This document shows, piece by piece, positions 33,660 to 42,574 of a stretch of 64,000 bases of DNA. This DNA is from Neurospora intermedia. Its lineage: Eukaryota > Ascomycota > Sordariomycetes > Sordariales > Sordariaceae. The stretch spans positions 1,798,001 through 1,862,000 of the forward strand of contig BTPP01000008.1 in NCBI GenBank assembly GCA_037102815.1, read 5' to 3'. Both the position numbers and the translations under genes were made by a program. Below the pieces are notes generated by a model, which saw nothing but the letters and a program-made list of their open reading frames with translations, was not told where the DNA came from and ran no database searches. Each line of letters starts with the position of its first letter. Position 1 is the first letter of the stretch.

Positions 33660-35144
33660 GCCGCTAGGGATCCTGGGTTCCATCTTGGTTAAGAGCTGGC
33701 GGAATTGCGGACATGACAAGGAAGGATCGCCCATGCCATCACACATCGATGGCCAGCGTCGGACCTCCACCACTCGGCAGCCTTGGGAAATGGCTGCTCC
33801 TGACCATTTATGTGGACACATTTGATGAGCTGTGGCCTGTCTCCAGCAACTCGTTTCAACGGGGAAGTGGCGACGAGCCGAGGTGGGATGTCTCCGACGT
33901 GGTACGGCGTCTGGCTGTACTTGGTATCGTCCACATCCGGTATGTTCGGATGAAGAACCGTTGTTTTGTCGTATGTAATGCTCGTCCGGCCGAGTCCGTA
34001 AGTAGGGTGGACATGCAGTCGCTTCTGCCGTAACACCATTCGTCCATGTTGTGTACCGCGACCCGAGTCGAGCGCCACGGCGGCAAAAGGACTCGAGCGG
34101 TCACTCGTCCGCCCACCCATCGTCAGCCCGGGGGTGAGGGAGCTCTACGCGGTATCCGACCACCGAGACTCGTAGGGGGTCGGTCAATAGAACACTTGCA
34201 TCGAAGCTTCAAATTGCTGAACATGGCAAGCAAGGCCTGGAGTTTTGTATATCTTTGATGTCAGTGACGAGTGCTGCTCTTCGCTGCTGAATCGGTGTCG
34301 AATGCCGTCAAGTAACTAGGCAACGTGGCTCGAGGAGGGGGTGCCGGAAACGGACCACATCGTAAGACCGGATGCTTGTTTACAATTGGCTTTCGCGGTG
34401 GTCCGCAGAAAAAGTGTGGTTCCTGATTCCCATCATCATCATGGCAAGCGGGAGTGTCTGCCAGGACATGACGTCCTCAATTCTGAGCCAAGATCCGATG
34501 GCCAACCGATGTCATCGTTATCAGCTTGGCAGATGGTCCGTGCAGTATCCGCGATAAGGGCCTGTCGAGCCGCTTGCGAACAAAGTCCGCTGCCAAAACA
34601 CAAACGAAACGGGAACACGCTGGGAGGACCAGTGTTTATCGTGGACCAGTGCACGAGGTCAAGTCAAGCCAGCATTCGAAAAGAGCATCGATGGATTTTG
34701 CGGCCATTTCCAACAGCCAAGCCGTTTGCCAATTCGCTAGCGCGTGGCGGGGCTGCGGAACAACCTTGTTCTTTTAACCGGCCGATCGCCCACCAATTCC
34801 ACGACCCGACCGATGGCCATCAAGGTTCTCACTTCCATGCGCCCAGTCACCCATCCATCACATCAGTTGGCAAGTTGGCGGAACCGAACGATGACACCCT
34901 CACCAACACGAAGAAAATGAAACGGCATTCCGTTCACAGCATCAAACCATGACATCGGTTAATAAAGAGTATCAGGTGCCCAGACTCAAACTTGCTCAAA
35001 AGGACGAAAGTCATTGTCAATTTTCGTCAAGGGGTCGGTGGATATACATTTGACTAAACTGAGTTTATATGAGGAGGGGGAGAAATGTGCAGATCTTTTC
35101 AAAAAGTATACAGGCCCTTCCGAAACTCGCTGACGCTCTGCAGC

Positions 35145-35711
35145 TCAAACTCGAAAAGCGAGGGCCATGATGGCCAATCCCGCGGCGGCCAAGCCCGAAG
35201 CTCCCTGGCGGACGGCACCAGCAGTGGGAGGGGTGGTGGGAGCAGTGGCGTTGCCTGAGCTAGTCTGTCCCTGGGATCCGGGAGATGTCGTGCTAGTTGC
35301 CGAGACGTGGCCAGCGCAGTGCCAATGGTCGCCGTGGGCCTCGCAACCGTAGGATTCCGTCGGGCTGGGCTTCAAAGAGACGGAAGAAGCGGACTCGCCA
35401 TCATGGTCGTGATCCTCCTCGTCGTGGTCATGGTCGTCATGATCATGGGGTGCGGACGTGGTCGCAGCTACGGATGAGACGCTGGCAGCGGTCACGACCG
35501 TGGCAAGAGAGGTGACCTTGGGACCCTCGCAGTGCCTGAAGTTGTCAGTTACAATGTCCGTGAGGGCATGACTCGCCGTGGATACATCAACATACCAGTG
35601 GTCGCCATGAGGCTCGCAGCCAACCGAAGCAGTTGGCGAGGGAGCGAGGGACTGGGCCAGTGCAGTATGCACGGAACACAAGAGGAACGGCGCAACAGTG
35701 GACAGCTTCAT
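35145..35711 (-). CDS. secreted/GPI-anchored His-Asp-rich protein with two C-x2-H-x5-C repeats; candidate zincophore
   Basis: CDS is complement(join(35145..35535, 35596..35711)), 168 aa. The start at 35711 is preferred over an upstream ATG because it begins a clean signal peptide, M-K-L-S-T-V-A-P-F-L-L-C-S-V-H-T-A-L-A-Q. The 60-nt intron (GTATGT donor, AACTGAC branch, CTTCAG acceptor) is phase 2, falls in the codon of W39, and splicing restores G-D-H-W-H-C. Two 22-residue repeats of pattern L-x-P-S-P-T-x-S-x-G-C-E-x-H-G-D-H-W-H-C-x-G lie at 22-43 and 93-114. Between them is a His/Asp/Glu cluster (residues 69-86, H-D-H-D-D-H-D-H-D-E-E-D-H-D-H-D), an obvious divalent-metal binder. A Ser/Thr/Gly-rich stalk and the hydrophobic end G-L-A-A-A-G-L-A-I-M-A-L-A suggest a GPI anchor. 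The same motif occurs in the ectodomain of the divergent ZIP transporter, so I infer zinc capture for uptake. It shows no resemblance to the Pra1/Aspf2 metalloprotease-like fold. Confidence 0.82.
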   Translation of the reverse strand: MKLSTVAPFLLCSVHTALAQSLAPSPTASVGCEPHGDHWYVDVSTASHALTDIVTDNFRHCEGPKVTSLATVVTAASVSSVAATTSAPHDHDDHDHDEEDHDHDGESASSVSLKPSPTESYGCEAHGDHWHCAGHVSATSTTSPGSQGQTSSGNATAPTTPPTAGAVRQGASGLAAAGLAIMALAFRV

Positions 35712-35937
35712 GATGTTGACTTGACGAGTGGGTGGCTGCAAGAATGAGACGAGTGACTATCGGATCTGTCTGCTGATGCTTCCTCCTCATCGTGTCGTAT
35801 TTATCCTCATCCCGAGTTCTGTTGCCCAGCCTTGGCTATCAAGCAATATCCGAGAAAAGGCTGATCATTCTCGTGCAGAGATGGTCTATGGCGAGCCGTT
35901 GCGGTCGAGTGAGAAGTTCCCAGCCATTGTGAGGAGT

Positions 35938-35947
35938 CCATCAAGGT
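35938..35947 (+). promoter_or_regulatory. CCATCAAGGT copy 1, candidate zinc-response element
   Basis: An exact decamer shared with the two copies near 36650. It contains the CAAGGT core and lies 227 nt upstream of the start of the minus-strand small secreted protein. Confidence 0.5.
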
Positions 35948-36643
35948 GTCCGAAGGATGAGGGACTTGGTTCAATATTCGTGAATGCCTCATCTTGGCGG
36001 CATGATGGTGTTGATGCCAAGAAAGCCGCTCCTAGACCTGACTTGGAAAACCTAAAGTTTGGTCTTGGTAGACGGCGTGTGAGCGTGATTCCACCCTCAT
36101 CCTTCTGGGCTGGCGGGCAGCAGGAAAAAGTAAAATGAGTTGAGACAACGGATAGACTTGGCGTGAAATCCTACAGGGCTCCCGTGGCGATGTTGGTGTT
36201 TTCCAAGAGCTTAGGGTAAGCTGGGGCTAAAAGATGGAAAAATATCAATTTGTGAAAGCTTCAGTGGCAGTCAGTGATGTCGAGATATCGAGCATCTCGA
36301 ACGTGGGCTTTTATGGATCGAAGCACATGTCTCACGACCGGATGTTCGAAAAGAATTCTGCACACTGATGAGGTAAGTATCTGGGGAGTTTGGAGATGAA
36401 GAAACATCGCACATCAAGAAACAATGACGGACCGTTGCACTAACTGAATGGTGTGCCTTCCACTTGGATACACTGCAGTGGAAGAATGTAGCTGCAGTGT
36501 GAGATGCTCGACTGACAAGGACAATGGCAACTGCCTTTTTCGGATCCGTCCAATCAACCCCATGAGAAATCGCTGCCGAGCCCCACCCGTAGCAGGGGCT
36601 CACCGGACGTTTGAAAAAGGTACGTACCGTAAGAGCTATCTGG

Positions 36644-36669
36644 CCATCAAGGTTCTCAACCATCAAGGT
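36644..36669 (+). promoter_or_regulatory. paired CCATCAAGGT copies 2 and 3, candidate zinc-response elements
   Basis: Two exact decamers at 36644-36653 and 36660-36669, starting 16 nt apart (about one and a half helical turns), lie 970 nt upstream of the ZIP start codon. Tandem zinc-response elements are common in Zap1/ZafA targets. The first copy extends to an 18-nt word also present at 34814-34831. Confidence 0.5.
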
Positions 36670-37635
36670 GCCCTCTGTGCTGAGACAAGATTAGGACCCG
36701 TACCACGCTCCGATGCACCAGCAAAGACAGCCCACCCATTGGCTGAGAGGCGTCTTTACCAAGGAAAACGACTCCACCGCCTCACTGCAGAAGGAAACGA
36801 CTTGTCCTGCTGCTTTCTCCTCTTCACTTTCGTGGGCACCGCCAGCCTCTCTGCTCGGTGTGTGTCCGTCCGTGTTTACTCCCGCCAGTCCTGCTCCCCT
36901 CCTGCTCCCATCTTTCACGTGGGTGCCGTTCAGTTTGGAGAACTGGACATCTGGAATGTGTCGATTCCTCCCTTGTACATACATAGTAGTGTTTTCGAAC
37001 CTCTTTTTTCGCCAATCCGCAATCCATATTCGTCTCACTGTGCAAGACTCGCTCGGCACATCCCGCGCCCCTCGCCGCCAAGTCCCCAGTCCGATAGATA
37101 TCCCCGAAAGATGGAAATGGCGCGTCACTCGCTCCGTCTCGTCTGAAGCTTCCTAGACCCTCAATCCTGATCCACCGCCACGAGCTTGGCCTACCTTTAT
37201 GACCCCGACGACCGTTACAATTTAGAACCTTGAACATCCACGTTCTTCGATCATATACCAGTTAGGCAATTCGACCGAAGCAGTAAACGTCTTAAACCAC
37301 ACGGCGATCTTCATTGCGACATTGTTCACCGGTCAATCTCGCCCTTCACTTCACTCCCGCGAGTCAACCCATCTCACTTGAGCCTCCGGCCTCGCTACTT
37401 AAGAAGCTCTCAACGCCTTCCGTCTATACCTCCTTCATCCTTCACTGAGAGAAGGACATTCTAGCCTGGTTTGTTCACGCAGCCCATCGGCTACTCTTAC
37501 GATACTCGGCAGAAGCCAAACGAGGATAGCTTCTCTTCAGCTCACACGATACCATCTCAATCCTTAGGCTTCACGCAGCCAATACTTCTCACCGTGGCCC
37601 TTGACCTCCGGGGCCACAAGTACCCTAATCTTATC

Positions 37636-39371
37636 ATGGCTCGCCTGATTTCCTCAAAAGGGAAATTGATTCTTCAATATGCTTTGACGGCGCTCCTTCT
37701 TCAGTCCACTTCCGCCTCTCAAATACAACACAGAGCGCCCCAGGTCACAGCTGCTCCCACCGCAACCACCGCCCCAGCCGCCGTTCCCACCGCCATTTCG
37801 GGCTGCCACTTGCACGATACTGAAGTGTAAGTGTCTTGATATCATCTCGATATGTGTCACTGGATTACTGACCTGGCCATACAGATTCTGCCTGGCTGGT
37901 GAAACCGAGTACTCTATTCACACCACAGCCACTGCCACCTCTGAGCTCCCCGCTCAGTTCACAGGATGCCACTCTCACGACGATGCGCTGTACGTTCTAG
38001 TGCCCCCGCCTCCCTGGTCTTGCGGCCTATATTAACTGGAAACAGATTCTGTGTAACCCCAAGCGGAGACGATGTGGAGATTTCACCAGTAACTGAGGAA
38101 TCTGAACAAGGTCACGATGATCACGACCATGATGAAGATGAAGTGACGTCCTCTACCTCTACCAGTGAAAAGAAATGTCACTTCCACGCTGGCGTCGAAC
38201 ACTGCACTGGCGGTGATGAGCATGAGGAGGAGAGTGCAACATGCGAAAGAACCGACCGGGACTACAACATTCGTCTCAGAGTAGGTCTCCTGTTCGCCAT
38301 GTTGGCAACCAGCTCCATTGGTGTCTTTGGTCCCATTCTCCTCTCCAACTTTGTCTCGCCAAACAATGTCTTTGTCACCATCCTTAGACAGTTCGGCACC
38401 GGTGTCGTCATCTCGACTGCCTTCATCCACCTCTTGTCTCATGCTCAACTCATGTTTGCCAGCGAATGTCTGGGAGAACTTAGTTACGAGGGCACAGCAG
38501 GTGCCATCTCCATGGCCGGCATCTTTGTTTCGTTCCTTGCAGAGTATCTCGGCGTTCGTGTCCTGCAGTGGCACGCCGCCAAAACGGAGGCACGCAACAT
38601 CGAGAACGGTGGAGAAAAGGGAGACTCGGCTCAGAGGACCGAGATGGTCAACATACTGGTCTTGGAGTGCGGTGTTATCTTTCATTCCATTCGTAAGTTA
38701 CACCGGCCCTATTACTCTTTCTGTTGGACTACCGCTGATCAAGTATCACAGTAATCGGCATTACCTTGGTTGTTGCTGGCGACACTTTCTTCCTCACCCT
38801 TTTCGCAGTAATTGTGTTCCATCAAATGTTTGAGGGTATTGCGCTTGGTTCTCGCATCGCAGCTCTCGGAACTCTCCCGCCGATCAACGCGGCCTCCTCG
38901 GTCCACGGCCATTCGCACCACGGTCACAGCCACCACGGCCACAGTCACCACCACGCTCATAAGGTTAAGCGCTCAAGTCTGCCTACTGAGTCTGCCTCGC
39001 CAACGGGAACCGATCATGGAGTGGTCTCTGAAGACGAGTCAGCAAGAGTCACCGTCATCAAGCCTGTTTCGCTCAAGAAGAAACTCCTCCTGGCTTCTGG
39101 TTTCGCCCTGGTCACCCCTATCGGCATGGCCATCGGTATCGGCGTACTCAAACAGTTCAATGGAAACGATCCTTCGACTATTATCGCTATCGGCACTCTC
39201 GACGCCCTTTCGGCCGGCATCCTTATGTGGGTCGGCATCGTCGAAATGTGGGCTCATGACTGGATGCTGGGCGGCGAAATGACTACTGCCAGTCCCATCC
39301 GCACTTTGGCCGGCTTGACTGCCCTTGTTGCAGGTTTGGCTTTGATGAGCTTGCTCGGAAAGTGGGCTTGA
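37636..39371 (+). CDS. ZIP-family zinc transporter with signal peptide and zinc-binding ectodomain, 520 aa
   Basis: CDS is join(37636..37826, 37885..37989, 38046..38692, 38752..39371). Introns are 58, 56 and 59 nt with GTAAGT, GTACGT and GTAAGT donors; the phases are 2, 2 and 1. Start M-A-R-L-I-S-S-K-G-K opens a signal peptide. The ectodomain (about 30-175) has three C-H-x-H-x5-C motifs at 57-66, 92-101 and 143-152, and a H-D-D-H-D-H-D-E-D cluster at 122-130. The membrane part begins near 176 (V-G-L-L-F-A-M-L-A-T-S-S-I-G-V-F-G-P). The metal-site helices are F-H-S-I-L-I-G (H312) and F-H-Q-M-F-E-G-I-A-L-G (H338, E342), diagnostic of ZIP proteins. A His-rich loop (366-384, repeated H-G-H-S-H) follows the fifth helix. 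Length and layout resemble fungal plasma-membrane zinc importers (Zrt1/ZrfC type). Exon 2 encodes exactly one repeat unit with phase-2 introns on both sides. It is divergent from the candidate zincophore at 35145-35711. Confidence 0.93.
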
Positions 39372-39406
39372 GAGACTTGATGTCGCACACTCTTTTTTCT
39401 GGGATG

Positions 39407-39450
<44 letters not shown>

Positions 39451-40369
39451 CCCTCTTTCTGGGATTGGCTAGGTCTCTTAAAAAATATCGGGTCAGGGTT
39501 ATTGGGCATAGCGATTGGAAAATTCTGCTTGGATGGCGTTGATCACACAAAAGTTTGTTGGGTTTGGATTTGGCGCATACCCAATGAAGAATATCAAGAC
39601 ATAATATTATGACATGGAAAGAAAGCCTTTGAGTTATCGAAAGCAAGCAAGTTGGAACGCATATTGGTAGAGGAGAGACAAAGTCGAGATGACTACACCA
39701 ACAATTCATGATCTTGGTACACTAAGTCCATGGTTCGAATATGACAATGGGGCACGAAATCCGACGGCATATCCTGCATTTGGCGGGAAGTAGGGGTCCG
39801 AGTCTTGCGTAACTTCGAGTCACATCTGTCGTTGATCAACGAGCAGTATTAGACGAGGACGACATGGAATCTCGCATGTAGTGTTTTGTACGATGGCTGG
39901 CCTCAAAACATGATAGCAAGCGGAACGGATGATCTCTTTCAGTCTGAGCTCCAGAAGTAATTCAGAGGAATTGGGTGCCCTTTCCTCTTTGCCTTCACTC
40001 GGGTTATACAATCTCCGTTGCAGGAAAGTGATATCGGGTCTTTGATTCTCAAAAAGATATATAGCTATCTAGCTACGTAGCTAGCCCTCTCAATTGCCAT
40101 TGTCCCTTTGTCTCCACGGCAAAGTATCAAGATTTGTTTCCCCCCGTGGATTTCTTGACGCTTTATTCCGGGTCTCAAGAGAAGAAAAAGATGCGGCACA
40201 TCCATCCCTGTAAGGAACAATGCACGCACGCACGTACATTCTACATCGCACCTGCATCCACGACCTAACAAAAACAAAGTAACAACAGAACCAAGAAGCC
40301 AATGGTAGCATAAATAGTGACCTAGATGGGGAGGACAACATTAGAAGTGGCAAAAAGTGGGAAAAGAAA
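39372..40369. other. 3' flank of the ZIP gene and intergenic region
   Basis: No gene seen. A 42-nt poly-T run lies 37 nt after the ZIP stop codon. The rest is AT-moderate sequence with no supported frame. Confidence 0.45.
39409..39450. repeat. poly-T run of about 42 nt
   Basis: A pure T run just downstream of the ZIP stop codon, probably within its 3' untranslated region or at the transcript end. Exact length is uncertain in any assembly. Confidence 0.85.
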
Positions 40370-40468
40370 TGCCCAATAACAGGATTGAACTGTTGACCTT
40401 CGCATGGACTTGATATCTTGTAAGAGAAGATATTAGTACGACGCTCTAACCAGCTGAGCTAATCGGGC
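40370..40468 (-). tRNA. tRNA-Ile (anticodon AAT) with a 25-nt intron
   Basis: On the minus strand, acceptor GCCCGAT pairs with ATTGGGC (one G-T pair). The D arm is GCTCAGCTGGTTAGAGC. The anticodon stem TCGTA/TGCGA encloses loop CTAATAA after removal of an intron at 40406-40430, placed in the canonical site one base 3' of the anticodon. The T arm is AACAGTTCAATCCTGTT, and the discriminator is A. The intron can form a short TATCTTCTCTTACAAGATA hairpin with the anticodon side. The loop sequence gives anticodon AAT (isoleucine). Confidence 0.92.
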
Positions 40469-41156
40469 TTAGTGCTTGTTGAAGTTAGAAGGCCTGCTCA
40501 GCAATTATTAGGGCTTGATGATTGGCTTCTGCACAGACACAAACCCGCTTGCCCCCTTCCTGCTGCCGTGGTGTTATAACCCCGAGTACTTACTTGGTGG
40601 ACACTTCACGATGTCTTTAGCATACTGCGTAAGTTACATGGGATACTAATTAGGGTGGAAGGAGAGGGGCTTTGTTAAGGTTTGGATTAAACAATTTAGT
40701 TGTATTATTTTATTGTTAATGAATGGTTAAAACTGTTTCGATTTTCGCTACCCAATAACTTTGCTACCTCCAGGCCTGCTGCCATGGGGCATTTTCCTTA
40801 ACCGGATATTTGGTGAGGTGAAAACTTCCAAGAAAAAAAAAAGAAAACCACGAATACGCTGATCAAAGGAAAGGTCCGCTTCTTGAACACTAGAAGGTAG
40901 ATCTTTCAGGTAGGTCATTATAAACCTGCACTGCTCGACTTCGCGGTCTCAATCTTAGTCTTTTCTTTCGCAGTCCTCTTCAAGTGGAGTGTTCTCCCTT
41001 CGTCCCTATTTTAAAAAAAAACCCTGCAGACTCGTACTCTCGTATCCAACAGATATGTTCATATGTTCCCCCACTGTGCTTTGCTCGGGATTAATTGTCT
41101 GACGGATTTCCCTCGGTCAGTACCCTCCCCCCTTACTCATTCACCCTTTCATGGGA
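40469..41156. other. intergenic region
   Basis: No gene seen. It contains the upstream flank of tRNA-Ile, an AT-rich stretch at about 40675-40745, and the 3' flank of the minus-strand 2EXR gene. Confidence 0.45.
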
Positions 41157-42574
41157 TTAGGACATGTCCGAATCAGAGGATGCGGAGGAGGTAAAGCCAT
41201 CTTGGTCTTCCGGAGGGACAGTGACGCCCCCGGGTCCGGGCTCGGCTAACGCCGATTCCATAGCGTTATAAACAGCCCAAACCAGATCATCAACCTCAAG
41301 CATGGACCCATTCGAACCTACGATATCAGAGATATTCGGGTTAACCACCTTCAAGCCGCTATTGCCATTCGCACAAGCAAGCGGCGACGCGCCCTTGGGA
41401 ATCATGGCTATGCGTGCGTGCATGTGCCGGTTGGGAAGCCAATACGGATCGAATCTCAGGGACATTGGATTGGCCGTGATGCTGATGGTGCGGAGGTTGC
41501 GCAGCGCCGTCTTGGCTTCGTCTTGGGTTCTGGGGTTCTGGAAGAGGCGAACAAAGCTGTGAAGGCACTGGATAGTCTCGAGATGGAAGTAGTCGTAGAG
41601 CTTGACGGCCTCGGTGACAGGCAAGACACGATTTACACTGATCAGGGTTATCCCTTCTGAGGTTTGCGGGATGTCGATGGGTCGGGGGCGGCGGAAGACG
41701 AAGCTGAGGTGGCGGAGGTTGGGGAAATGAAAGAGAAAGGTGAATGGGTTGGTTGCGCCAGGGCTGGTCCAGTCATAACCGCCGGGTTGCAGGTCCTCGA
41801 CGCGGTCGAGCTGGAGCTCGATCCGGTGAATTCGGCTCAGCATGGCAGTAGGCGCCAGGGCAGCGACGCTGGGTCGACCTATTCCCTGCCAGGGTGAAGA
41901 CTGGAAGATGACATTGGATCTTGCAGTTCTGTTGCGAGAAAGGTGCGAGTAGCTCAGCTGGATGGCCAGGGTGTCCGCGTGTGTGTTGAACAAATAGGCG
42001 GGAAGCTCCCCTTTTGACGATGGCAGTGGGCTTCCCCAGTACGCAAAAGCCAACTCGCGGCTCTCCCTGTTGATTTGGAAAAGTCTGATCTCCTGGTAGT
42101 GGTCTCGAGTTCCCAGGAATGAGCGGTTTCCGGGACCGGTGTAGTTGCTTAGCACCACGGAATTGCTGATCAGACCTCGAGGGGCTGTGAGGTAACCGGT
42201 GATCAGAACTGGATCGACCGACATCTTCCAGATCTTTTGTCGGAGCTCGGCCGGTAGCATTACAAAGAGGGAAAATCGCTCGTGAAGCTTTCCATTTCTG
42301 ACCGAGTTGGCCGTGCTGGACGGTTGGTTTGTGTGATTTAGAGAAAGCCACTCGAAATCAGGCAGTGGGGTAAGGGAGGGAACAGATTGTCCTCTGCCAG
42401 TTCCACGAGTGTTAGCTATGAACACGATAGTCAACCAGATAGACGCTCCGAATCTCTGACTTACGCTTGACTTTCCTCCGGACGACATCGCACATGATCG
42501 ATGAAATTGTTGACGATGCCCTCGTAGTCGGGCTCGTCCGTGAGTAGACGGTAGAGCACAGATTTTGGTGTCAT
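41157..42574 (-). CDS. 2EXR-domain protein, 448 aa, two exons
   Basis: CDS is complement(join(41157..42393, 42465..42574)). The 71-nt phase-2 intron has a GTAAGT donor, a GCTAAC branch and a GGCAG acceptor, and joins E-E-S-Q-A to G-Q-S-V-P. The start at 42574 (M-T-P-K-S-V-L-Y-R-L-L) is preferred; an in-frame ATG at 42664 would add 30 residues of poor quality. Residues 77-92, F-S-L-F-V-M-L-P-A-E-L-R-Q-K-I-W, are the signature opening of the fungal 2EXR (F-box-like) domain. Downstream pieces typical of these proteins are I-R-L-F-Q-I-N-R-E-S-R-E-L-A and F-P-N-L-R-H-L-S-F-V-F. A Ser/Asp-rich tail ends the protein. 2EXR proteins are numerous in ascomycetes and mostly uncharacterised; a protein-interaction role is the usual guess. 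Confidence 0.85.

Larger units (their letters stand above)
31288..35144. other. intergenic region, 3.9 kb, possibly with coding relics
   Basis: No complete gene supported. It contains a 29-nt poly-T run (31560-31588) and a protein-like stretch at 33310-33659, listed separately. Another frame on the minus strand (32135-32455, 106 aa) is possible but has no supporting landmark. Frames around 34341-34952 look like shadows. A TGGCCATCAAGGTTCTCA word at 34814-34831 recurs exactly at 36641-36658 in the zinc-gene promoter. Confidence 0.4.
35712..37635. promoter_or_regulatory. shared divergent promoter region of the zinc-acquisition pair
   Basis: No coding sequence is supported in these 1.9 kb. The decamer CCATCAAGGT occurs three times on the + strand (35938-35947, 36644-36653, 36660-36669), the last two 16 nt apart. 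A further CAAGGT lies on the minus strand at 37227-37232. CAAGGT is the core bound by zinc-responsive Zap1/ZafA-type regulators of ascomycetes. A minus-strand GGATAAATACG (35796-35806) about 90 nt before the small-protein start may be its TATA element. The right end (37390-37635) is the pyrimidine-rich leader of the ZIP gene and contains short upstream open frames. Confidence 0.6.

Noticed and set aside
34341-34952. 203-residue + strand frame
   Set aside because: Its composition is random-like, with Cys/His/Arg scattered and no hydrophobic core pattern. Overlapping frames are equally long and there is no splice support.
35145-35741. Unspliced 198-residue version of the small secreted protein
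   Set aside because: The inner 20 residues come from a good GT-AG intron, and splicing restores the second half of the G-D-H-W-H-C motif. The upstream ATG only adds ten residues before a proper signal peptide.
36691-37237. Overlapping frames in the zinc-gene intergenic region
   Set aside because: Frames on both strands overlap without coding character. The region is better explained as shared promoter and 5' leader sequence.
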